DNA of 64,000 nt. It comes from Isoetes taiwanensis (Eukaryota; Streptophyta; Lycopodiopsida; Isoetales; Isoetaceae). Position 1 is the first letter of the stretch, and each line of letters begins with the position of its first letter. Positions 36,815-46,800 of the stretch are shown in pieces. The translations under genes were made by a program, and so were the position numbers. Below the pieces are notes generated by a model that worked only from the letters and a program-made list of their open reading frames with translations, ran no database searches and was not told where the DNA came from. The DNA lies in contig JAJEKV010000003.1 in NCBI GenBank assembly GCA_021234155.1, forward strand, positions 31,541,166 through 31,605,165. The letters run 5' to 3'.

Positions 36815-37845
36815 GTAGTTACATAAAGGTTTCTTATAATTAGGTGATTACGTTTGCCTTTCGAATAAAGCATTTTTAAGGAATTACTAAATGCGCAGCA
36901 AATTGTTTTCCAATAGAAAAATCTGATAAAATACATTGTTTAGGAGAAGTAAATTGCAACATCTATTCACATTTAACATGAGAACATATTAAGATACTTA
37001 CTTGATGAGAGCTTCCAAAGATAGCAAGATGTTTTCCATGAGATATACCAATCAAATATCTTTTCAACTTACATCTTTTCAAATCATGTAATGTACTTTT
37101 GCTGTTTAGAATGCATTACCTCAATTAACAGGAGAAGTATTGGCAACAAAAGAGAGATACATTCTTTCTGGATTTCCTGTTCCTTTTCCTTTTCCTTTTT
37201 TCTTATAGCTGTGGGTTGCATTTCCTTACTGACTTCATGCATGTGCATGTTGGTGGAGTTGTCTTTGCTACTAGAGTGAGGGATGTGTGGCCTGAACATC
37301 CTCGCCATCTTCTGGTTCGGTTTTGTGATGCACCTAATAGACTTATTTCTACAACATGGAAATCACCTTAAAACGACTAGATTCTTAAAGTGAGGGCAAC
37401 GCGTCTGCAAAAGAAGTGGACAGAGAATTGGCCTTCTAACCATTCGATTGGCTAAATCTAGACAACTTAAGTAGCACAAACAAGATTGCGTATTAAACGG
37501 GAGCAAATCAGCGAAACGAGAGCGAAAGGAATATTCCTTAAAGATTCCTTTTTTTTTACAAAAGGGGATAAAACGAGGTTAAAAAAAAAGATGCATGAAA
37601 TTCTATTTTGACCCCCCCAAAAGTGACTAATTGTTTTGTGCAACGAAAGAATTGACTGTTTTAAAGTGTCATTTTTCTTAGCAAATAGAATGTTCTTGAA
37701 GTATATTTTACGTGAGAAACCCTAATTTCAGAGGATAAAATATTTAACAAAAAATTGAAGTTAGTCCGTAACTGAAACTGTAGTATTCTCAAAATTTGAA
37801 GATAGAATTTACATATTCACATGCAAAATTTACAGTCTTTTTCTA
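36815..37845. other. no gene recognised
   Basis: AT-rich, with a poly-A/T run at 37,545-37,590. Overlapping open frames at 37,084-37,308 on both strands have no supporting motif. Confidence 0.35.
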
Positions 37846-37849
37846 AGAC

Positions 37850-38918
37850 TCAGTTATGTGCAAAAGTGTGAGGAGTGATGAAGGAGGGATCCAGGACGTC
37901 ATCATGTTCATTTATGCCATCCTCATCACCTTCACTTTTTTCACTGTCACTAGAGGAAGTGCTTGAGTTATCTTCCTCATCACTATCAACAGATGGTGTA
38001 GCATTGCCACCACCTTCTTCATCCTCTTCTTCGTAATTACAAGCTTTTTTAAGCAAATTCATAGTTCTCTAGCGTAGACGATTGTCAGATTTCAATTTAA
38101 AATCATAGCACAATATAGTCACGTCATTAAGGATCAGCTCATCCCTACAACCCACCTTCTTGGACTTTCTTCCTTTTCCTTGGCTTCTCATTTATAACTC
38201 ATATCTACCTTCAAAAGCATTTTCTGAGCGTGTTGCAAGCCAATGAATCTTGAGTTTAGTGACTAAGCCTTCCTCCTTGACTGTGTCAAGCACTTTTGCT
38301 ATCCAGAAAGGTCGACCTTTGTCATCCTCCTCAGTTGGAAGAGCAATTAGCATACCCTTGGTAATTTCTGTGATATTACCTTGAGGTTCATTCCTGCGTC
38401 TTGGTCCGAGATACGTGACTCGATCCTCATCTTCTTCTACTGCAGATGCTAATGTAGCATTGCTTGGACCTGCTTGGTGCTGGGGTTGATGGAAGGTGTT
38501 AGGCCATCGAAATGGTTCTTGCAACTGTCTTAGAGCTATATTAGAAAGAAATTACTCCACCACATCCTATCTTCTTCTAAGAAGTACTTAAAGCCTGAGG
38601 AAATTCCATTTTCAATGGCTTTTAAGGATGACTCTGGGGTACTTTTCTTCTGCTTGGACTCCAGTTAGGATTTTTGAGAGGAAGTTGTTCAACACGTTCT
38701 ATGAAGGAAGTGTCTGGAATATATATAAGGAAGCGTAATCCCTCTTGTGGACTCCAGTCCTTAGTTGTGGTATACTTTTTCCCCTGTAAGAAACTCTGGC
38801 CATCCTTCAAGTAGAACTTGATGTGATGTTGAAAGGTGAGATCATTCAACTTGTTCACAGCTTGTTCTCTGTCTGAACGTTGAGAGAAAACAAACTCTCT
38901 GAAATCAGCAGTCTCCAT
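37850..38918 (-). pseudogene. decayed unknown protein, probably transposon-derived
   Basis: Three open pieces in different frames join into one coding strand. 38,622-38,918 includes FREFVFSQRSDREQAVNKL and GLRFLIYIPDTSFIERV. A shifted bridge at 38,540-38,650 reads GFKYFLEEDRMWW. 38,192-38,524 contains PFWIAKVLDTVKEEG and LKIHWLATRSENAFEGRYEL. 37,850-38,062 is an acidic, Ser-rich tail (DEEDNSSTSSSDSEKSEGDE). Two frameshifts and a stop near 38,540 separate them. The FW-I-KV ... HW ... F-G-Y order resembles C-terminal segments of some plant transposon-type proteins, but I do not recognise the family. Confidence 0.5.
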
Positions 38919-39584
38919 TTATCCAATGCATTCTCAGATTATTGGCACCAGAGCGTTAACATGCACTTTTATGACGATTTGGCAAGTTCTTCAGCTATAG
39001 ATAAATTCTGATTAATAGCTTGGCATACCTGGGCATGTTAATAAAAATCAGCTTTTTTTTTTTTTTTTTGCAGGTATTTAATTTCGAAAAGGTCAAGCAA
39101 GGCCTGCAGGCCAGATGCTCATACCCGCTTGTATCTGGAACTGCTAGGTATCCATTATCTGCCATGCATATTTCTGTGCTTTATCCTATTTGGCCTGTTG
39201 TATGAAGCTGTGGATGAGAGGTACTGGACGTAACAGTTTTTCTATTGGCTCAGCTCCTAGTGTTGACAAGACAAATAGAATATTGAAGTAAGTTCAAGAA
39301 GTTAACTGTGATCTGTGTAACAAACTTTGGCTTTGATAAAATATAATGCAAATTTTTGCTATGAACTAGTGTGTTTTTACTATAAAAAACTTCTGTAGTG
39401 GAATTGAAACTCTTTTGCAATGAAAAATAACTTTTATCTATAAATATTGAATTTTGTTGATGTGAGATGTAGTTTGGAATCTAAATATGAAATTTGGACA
39501 ATTAGCCCATAAAATATGGATAACCAAAGTTACCGAAAAATATAATTACCAGCTAAATGTAACATACAAACGAGGGAAATGGGG

Positions 39585-39735
39585 GAATATGTAGCATAAT
39601 AACAGAGGGTTTTCTTTGTGTTTTTGTACGCTTTTTGCAAAGGTTTTCCTAAGATTTCATGGCGTATTCGAATGGATGTACTAATGCGTACATCTAGAGT
39701 GCACCATTTCTTAGTCGTTGATTTAGCTTTTTTTT
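39585..39735. repeat. repeat shared with 24,520-24,680
   Basis: Same order of landmarks as the earlier copy: GAATATGTAGCATAATAA, AGGGTTTTCTTTGTG, GGCGTATTC, CTAGAGTGCACC. It is followed by a phytochrome fragment. Confidence 0.55.
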
Positions 39736-39915
39736 TTCCAATAGTCCAACATCCAAGGGCTCACAACAAAAGCCCTTTTAGGGGCTGAACATGCAACCTT
39801 GGTGGATAGCATTTCAGGGCATTCTTGCAAAAAATTAATGTTGTTGTGATCAGAGTGGAAACAGATTTGGAGTGGAAGCGTTTGTGCCATACTATTCAAA
39901 GTTTCCATTGGATTG

Positions 39916-40050
39916 ATTCAACCGTTCGGCTGTATGTTGGCTGTGGAGGAGGGCAGTTTTAAGATGATAGCATATAGTGAAAATGCCCCTGAAATGTTGG
40001 ATTTGATGCCCCAAACCGTGCCTAGTATGGGCCAGCAAGATCCGTTAAGG
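39916..40050 (+). pseudogene. phytochrome N-terminal PAS fragment
   Basis: Forty-five codons read IQPFGCMLAVEE...IAYSENAPEMLDLMPQTVPSMGQQD. This is the start of the PAS domain that precedes the chromophore-binding GAF domain in plant phytochromes. The match ends after QQD, where the real protein would continue toward the GAF domain; the DNA changes to unrelated sequence. The rest of the photoreceptor is absent, so it cannot be functional. It is a captured or transposed gene fragment. The wording LAVEE and SENAPEMLDL is closer, from memory, to phytochromes of seed-free plants than to PHYB. Confidence 0.85.
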
Positions 40051-40059
40051 TATGGCGGA

Positions 40060-40262
40060 TTAGGGCGGTGTTCATTCCGGAACAGAAGCAGAGAGCCTTC
40101 AGGGCATTGTGGAATGCAAACAAGGGTGGATCTGGCGGTCGTTTTGGATATGGTACACAAGAGGTGGACGAAGGAAATGAAGGTTACGGCTATGGCTATG
40201 GAAGGCATCAACAGAACAACATACATGACCTTGTTGGGTTATGCAAAAATGGCAGAGGTCAG
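40060..40262 (+). pseudogene. glycine-rich coding-like fragment
   Basis: One frame reads FIPEQKQRAFRALWNANKGG and then a Gly/Tyr-rich run (GGRFGYGTQ, EGYGYGYGRHQQNN). It follows the phytochrome fragment directly but in another frame, so it probably comes from a different gene. Origin not recognised. Confidence 0.35.
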
Positions 40263-40872
40263 TGCAAGGATTCGTCTCCTCTCCTCTGTGTTTTTGCATT
40301 GCAGGGTTTTTCAAGCAGATGACGGTTTTGGCAGATGAAACAGAGGCAGAAGCTGGAAGCACAGGCTATGATGGTAAATAATGGCAGATCCCCCAATTTT
40401 TATTGTACTTGTGTTGATCTTCTGGTAAAAATCCAGTAGCTGGCATCTCTAAAATGTCACAGCAGAAAACAGTAAGAATGATTAAATTTCACTGTATAAA
40501 GTTACCTTTTTTTTGCTGCTAACATGATCCTGCCCTTCTGAAGAAGGATCAAGCAAAAACAAGGAAGCTCTTTCCATTATCATAAAATTCATGTCGCTCT
40601 CACTTTCAAGTCCCCGACATGTTATATTTTTCACGTAAATCTATACCGGCGAAACCCGGTTTATAGAGGAGACCGCATAGTTTATCCGATATCTGCGATT
40701 GTGACCCACTATCTCGCCAATTTTAATTACAATGCAATGTATAGCATTGCGTAGTTCCAAAGTTTTTCATGCTTATAACTCGTGTTATTTTTTGGTTTGG
40801 TATAGATCAACCGCTGGTCCGAAGCCCCCTTGCCTTTGAGAAACTGCGCATCTCATGAATCTTAAACATGCA

Positions 40873-41138
40873 GGGATCAATCTCGTTCTCTCCGAGAGGA
40901 CTTGGAATCTCCACTTGCAAGATTTCGGAGCTTAGCCGATGCAAGATTGACCCCGAAAGCCCAGTGTAGATGGCTAAGGCCAATTTTCCCCATTAGAAAA
41001 TGCTGCTTGAAACCAATGTGTTCAAGACCCAAGGTGCCATTGCACCACTACCAGGGCGGAAGGGGGGATTTATTAACATCTACTGAAGACCCATACACGA
41101 AAGCAAATATGTACAGCAGTTTGAACCTGCAAGGACGG
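40873..41138 (+). pseudogene. possible captured exon, unrecognised
   Basis: Starts after an acceptor-like AACATGCAG and ends near CTGCAAG|GACGGTATG. Two frames look protein-like: one open (RDQSRSLREDLESPLARFRS), the other with two stops (ETNVFKTQGAIAPLPG, INIY, RPIHESKYVQQFEP). A decayed exon of unknown gene is likely. Confidence 0.3.
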
Positions 41139-41537
41139 TATGAGCCTCTTAGTCATTTCATGTAATCGTTTGCCAGAAAACTTCTTAGTAAATATTTCTT
41201 ACAAAGAAAATGGCAGGGCTTTTGTTCAAAAACTGGCACTAAATTTCTAGTTCATGGCAGTAATTATTTTCATATACTTTTTTGCTTAAAAGCTCACATT
41301 ATTGGATCCCTTTGGCATTTAAAACACTGGCATTAATTTGCTTTAACTTCAGTAGAGGATGTTCAAGCTTCTCTAAATGTAGCATGGGCAATGGCTTGCA
41401 TGCCAAGTAATGGCGTGAAGAGGAAGGGGGTGAAGATGCCTTAGGATTTCCAATTCTTATGGTTAATTGATAACCGCTTTTTGGTTAATTCTTATGGTTA
41501 ATCTTTTGAGTTATCTTGCAAGAGAAGGCAGCGCTAA

Positions 41538-41664
41538 GTGGGTGCCTTGTACACATATCATGGTCTGTTGTGGAAATGGGAAGAACTGAACCATGCTTGG
41601 TTTCTTTGTGATCAACGCAGAATGAATGTTGCAATTACAAGGGCAAGACTTGAATGCCATGTAT
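41538..41664 (+). pseudogene. fragment of a superfamily-1 (UPF1/SEN1-like) helicase
   Basis: Reads WEELNHAWFLCDQRRMNVAITRAR. The stretch RRMNVAITRAR (41,616-41,648) is the hallmark helicase motif VI region of UPF1-, SEN1- and MOV10-type RNA/DNA helicases, which contains the arginine finger. Only about 40 residues of the family are present, and the Walker motifs are absent. Confidence 0.7.
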
Positions 41665-41794
41665 ATAAGAATGCATACATGCAATCATCAATTGAATCCC
41701 TTTGCCATGGAAATAATTTGTTTGTCTTCATGTTATTGTGCTTTTTAGTAATTAATATTTACGTCCATAAGGTCTACCTATGTTTGCTTTAGTT

Positions 41795-42280
41795 AGGGCC
41801 CGAAGGGCCCCAAATGTTTTTTTAACACAACTACCATTAACATTATTAACATAAACCATTGCATTTAACACATTTAAATTAAAATCCCCCTTAAACCCCC
41901 TTTGGTTTGGGTGCATATTCACACGGGGGGTTACTCCGGGCAGCGAGAGCTGTCGGATGGGCATATTTGCCTTTTATTCCAAGATCTAGACCGCACATAG
42001 TGATCCTCGTTTGTGGGGTATGCATGTACAAATTTTTGTATATTGTATATTAAGATTTACAAAATACTATAAGGTTTGAGAGAATGTACTTAATGGTGTT
42101 AATTTTGTACATGTATTGTGAATATATTTTTGAGGCTCTCGCTGCCCTACGTAACCCCTCGTGTGAATATGCACCCAAACCAAAGGGGGTTTAAGAGGGA
42201 TTTTAATTTAAATGTGTTAAATGCAATGGTTTATGTTAATAATGTTAATGGTAGTTGTGTTAAAAAAAAAATTGGCTAAA
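41795..42280. mobile_element. inverted-repeat element, copy B
   Basis: Left arm 41,820-41,950 (AACACAACTACCATTAACAT ... TTTGGTTTGGGTGCATATTC ... GCGAGAGC). Right arm 42,130-42,275 is the reverse complement. The internal segment is inverted relative to copies A and C. It is preceded by TTAGGGCCCGAAGGGCCCC. Confidence 0.85.
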
Positions 42281-42284
42281 TGTA

Positions 42285-42606
42285 ACACGGTATTATTTTG
42301 GAAAGGGAGGACTATGGTCAAATGTAACAGGGTATTATCTTACAAATGAAGACGAGGGGGTTATGTCGATATTATTTTACAAACGAGGAAAGGGGGGATT
42401 ATGGCTATATATAACAGGGTATTATTTTACAAACGAGGAAAGGGGGGATTATGGCCAAACGTAACAGGGTATTATCCTACAAATAAGGAAAAGGGGGATT
42501 ATGGCCAAATACCCCGATTCCAAAAATTCATTTTATACCCCATTGAGATTCTGTAGTCATTTTTGGGGGGTATTTTTTGGGGTATTAGAGCACCTTTTTC
42601 GTTGTG
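42285..42606. mobile_element. end fragment of a CACTA-like element
   Basis: Tandem AACAGGGTATTATTTTACAA / GAGGAAAGGGGGATTATGGC units (four copies), then an end that reads inward CACAACGAAAAAGGTGC. This is the reverse of the 6,791-7,190 end. Confidence 0.7.
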
Positions 42607-42655
42607 TATGGGATCGAGGTCTTTTTTGGCTCCCGAAATCGGGGTCCCCCGCGGG

Positions 42656-43045
42656 CGGAAATCGCTTAAGCGATTTTGGGCTGGAAAATCGCTTAAGCGA
42701 TTTTCCGGCCTGAAACGGGCACGCCGGAAAATCGCCATAAGGGGAAGAAAATAAAGAAACAGGAAATCGCTTAAGCGATTTTCGGCCGGCGGCTATGCAG
42801 TTGCCCTACGGGCCCACCCGCTAAAGTCTGGGCCCGGCCCGCCGCGGCGACGCCCGCGGCCTCCCTCGTCGAGGCCCGAAGGCCCGAGCGGGGCCGGCCA
42901 GACGCGCCGCCGGGCCGTCGAAGGGAAAAAGCGCCGAAAATCGATTTTCATTTTTCACCACAGACGGGTTCAACCCGCACCGGGCGCTACGGCACTCGAG
43001 AAAATCGCTTAAGCGATTTTCAAAATCGCTTAAGCGATTTTCAGG
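42656..43045. repeat. five 20-bp palindromes near the left end
   Basis: Five near-exact copies of AAAATCGCTTAAGCGATTTT at about 42,657, 42,683, 42,760, 43,001 and 43,022. Two further half-related copies follow at 43,030-43,110. Confidence 0.9.
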
Positions 43046-43488
43046 TTTTAGAATCGCCATATTTGAGCTTTCAGTTGAAGCGATTTTCGGTTTCGTGAAT
43101 CGCCATATTTGAGTTTCCGTGCTTAAGTTTATTTTCACGCTTTCCATAAGGTATTTAATATGTGCCCATTTGTATTTGTATTGTAGATTTTGTGCCTAGA
43201 TTTTGTATTCTTTAATATGTGCCCAGCATTTTGTATTCTAGATTTTGTATTCTAAATTTTGTATTCCGATTTTTTGTCTTGATATGCCTAGATTTGTCTT
43301 GATATGCCTTTGTTGTATTCTAAAACCATGGGCCTTTTGAACCATTGCCATTATAACCATGGTCTTGAGTAAGTTGAACATATTCTGACTTCCTTCTTTA
43401 TACACCCTACCTTCATATGTTGTTTATGATAATTAGATTTACTTTACTAACAACACATTCGGCATATTCCCCAAGCAGGCATTACAAA

Positions 43489-43847
43489 ATGGCAACAGGT
43501 GACCGATGGGGCAGAGATCTTACGCAGGAGAGCCGCCCGATAGGGATGGACGAGAGTGGGCTCCCGGATTACGTCAACCGCGGACAAATGCAAATGGCGT
43601 TGGGTACATCACTTTTGGTAAGTCACCGGACCCCCCCATTAGATAGCTTGCATGTTTTTTCATTTGTACTTGCAGGTTGTATTTATGTCTCTAGAGTTAT
43701 TTTCATTTGTACTTGTACATTTGACAGGGAATATCGAGGCATATGGTCGACCGCCAGCGTCCGGCTCCCCGAAACACCGTAAGCACGCATAGTTTGGCAC
43801 TTATCGGTATCAAGACGCGACCCGGTGTCCCCATACAAATGGACAAG
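43489..43847 (+). CDS. first exons of an element-borne gene, unrecognised
   Basis: ATG at 43,489 opens a 43-codon exon (43,489-43,617; MATGDRWGRDLTQESRPIGM ... MQMALGTSLL) ending in a strong donor GTAAGT. A 110-nt intron ends TTGACAG|G. Exon 2 (43,728-43,847) adds 40 codons (GISRHMVDRQRPAPRNTVST ... GVPIQMDK) to a donor GTACGG, all in phase. No family match is known to me. Its place just inside the left end of the Mutator-like element suggests an element gene. Downstream exons are lost in a stop-rich region. Confidence 0.45.
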
Positions 43848-46800
43848 GTACGGTGAATCGCCCGTGGGCAGGTTCGACGAGGGGATTCGGCCATTGGCAC
43901 CATAATGCACGCTATCACGAGATATGGTGGCCATCGAGGAACGCGGGTCGCCCCCCAGAATGACCTTCTTCGCAGCCATCCCTCTCTCAAAGATGAGGAG
44001 AGGGAGCGCTTCAATGAACCGCCACGGTGCAGGGACACGGAGCAAATGGCAAGAGCTTAATGTAATCAAGGCGACAGCGTAGACAGCGCGGCTTTTGACG
44101 AGGACGATCGGGTGGTGATGCGTGGCTCCATGCCCGCATTTCGCTAGGGTTCCGGCAAAGATTACCCTCGGCCGGGCGTGATGAGGCATCGACGTGCTGT
44201 CAAAGCATCAGCAGGGCATACTGAGGTGGTGCACCCTCTATACCGCGAGGAGGCGGGTGGTACGCTTATGATCATCGTGACGCAGCCCAATCGTAGGAGG
44301 ATCTCGGGATGAACGATACCGTATGCATGAGTGGATGAGCCACGGATGTCGCAGAGCCCCCTCCCGCCCTTACACCCGAGAGATCATGGAGTATGCAACA
44401 AGGCTGGGTGCAGGAAGAGCAAAAGAAGGGGGCATTATCGCATGCGGAGAGCGGCCATGGTGCGTAGAGCCTGTCACAATGCGAGAGCATCCATCGCACC
44501 GCACGGCGGCGCTCAACCCACACCATGGAGAGCGGCAACCATGCTTATAGCTGCATTACCGTGATTTGCATTTCGCTGGCATGTCGCCCTCACGCATAGC
44601 ACGTCGACCGACAGGCTATTTTCTTACGCCACGCCGCATGCATTGTGTCCCGAGCCTATTGAGGACATACCGTAGGACTGTTTCATTCACACGCCACTTC
44701 CATCAGATGTGATAGAGCCTGCGTTTCGAGGCCGATCTTTGATGATGAGCTGCGGGGAGAGCGGTGCCGCAAGACATACGCCGAGATTATACAGGAGGAG
44801 ATGGTTCGTTCCCCTAGCTTGGCATCATTGGTTTCACCTTTTCCTCCCTGGCGCAGATGCACATGACCGACATCTATGGGCATAGGGACGAGGGCTAGAG
44901 GTTCTTTACTGCTTGGGATGGAGTTTGGGGGGGCACAAATTTTATGCCTACTATTTGCCGCAGCTTGCGAGGGGGTGGGCGGAGGTGGCAGAGGGCGCGA
45001 TATGCACGAAACATTGTGCTACATCCGGGTTTGATGTCCTCTCTATTTCTCGGGAGGAGGTTTATATTTTTGGGGACTCGCATACCCCGACGGATATGCT
45101 GCGCGAGGTATGGCGAAGCGGCTGATAGCACACCACCCCCACGCACCCATAGAGATCTTGTCGACTTCTGGCCGTAACGAGAATGTCATTGTTGGGGCCA
45201 GCTTCCCTGCGGCGTTGGATGCGAAACGAGAAAGAAGGCAATCGCTTCGCGAATCGCTGAAGAGTGGGAGGCGCATCATGTCGAGGTAATTATGCAGTGC
45301 GGTCCTAGCACGATTTCATTCATGTGTTGTCAACCTTTTTCACACCATGTAGCACGATGCGCGTGCGCATGCATCGGTTCAACCGGATGATAGATCCACA
45401 TTTGCAATGGTGGACCCTCGGCCGGTTCGAAGATCACGGTGATCATGGCCCCGACTGCTCCCACAATACCGGATAACGATGGGAGAGCTGCGAAGCTATC
45501 ATTTGGCCCATCTGTCATGGGTATCGTGGGTATAGTCCCTATCCCCTCTCTTGTCTCCATAGGTACTCATGCGGTGTGAGCTGGTTGCGGGACACAGTCA
45601 CGCTCGGGTGCATATTGCGCACCCTATAGTGCGGGAGAGACTTTCGGGTGGCCAAGGCGTTTGGGCTTTTGGTGCATGGATTCCCCGCTGGCGTGGTGGG
45701 CCATCTGGGGACTCAAGTACGAGTGCAACCCGCGGACAACTAACGGTGAGTTCTTTGCCCGCCGACTTCCTTAATTTTAGTTGTCTTCAATGCGCAACAG
45801 TCCTTCCGTGTTGGGACGGGGTATTGCGCTCCGTATCGCACTTCACACTCATGCCCCCGACCACCGGGCGCGGCGTTTGTAATCGGTTGGAGTCATGCGG
45901 CCAAATCCCAAAGACGTAACCAAAGATTGGTCTTGTGGTGCCCATGTCCGCCTAAACATCCGGCATGTCATGAAGGCTTTCCTATGGCAAGAGACGCACA
46001 TAGACTTAGGTTGGACTCTATCCCTCCCACCACCTCATTAATCATTATATATGCCCCCGCATGACATCCGTTTTCCTTTCACCTTGCAGTGCGCCCAACA
46101 TGCATACCGACGAGGGATGTGGCGGCTCAAAGCGAAACTTTTTACACTCATTGCTTGCTTCAGACGCTGGCGGCATATTGGTTCAACTACCAAATAATGA
46201 GGCGTGCGGCCCCTAGTGTACTTTTTTACTATGCAATAGAAACATTGTCATTGATTTAAATGCCATGTACCATCCACATCATCGCAGAGTGATCGGTCAA
46301 AATCGGCGGCGCTTGAGTCGACCCTCTCCTCCCACGTGGCGCGGCTGGCGTTTTGCGTTACCGGAAGGCTACACCGGCGTTCGCGTTGAAAAGTTTCGCG
46401 CCCGTGCTCCCGCTTCTTGAGTTGCATAGCCCCTCGCATTGGGGCGTTTCGGTGCCGCCGCATCACTTTAACGCCCTTAGGCTGACGTCGCACCTCCCGC
46501 TAGCAATGGAGCAGGTCTTCCCTGTCTATGTGTTCTTGGTTCGTTACCTCCGATGCGCGGTGTGCATTTCCTCGCCCATTGCACGCAACCACTCACTAAC
46601 CACCACTCTCAACGTGTCTTAATCCACCACAGTGCCGTTGGCCTTCGATGTCTTTGAGCTCCGCTTCCCGTCCAGGGATATAGCGCCGAAGAGTTGGGGG
46701 CAGTACCTAGAGAAACATATCTCCTGCTATGAGGTGCTTGCACCTTTGGGACATCGGCGGGGCCAGTGCAATAGTCTTTGCATCATCAAAACCGTGTATG

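Noticed and set aside
40620-40760. Organelle DNA insertion
   Set aside because: A few short words looked organellar, but no recognisable organelle gene follows.
43683-44189. 168-codon minus-strand frame in the GC-rich zone
   Set aside because: GC-rich DNA keeps many chance frames open; this one lies antisense to the spliced exon pair and has no domain.
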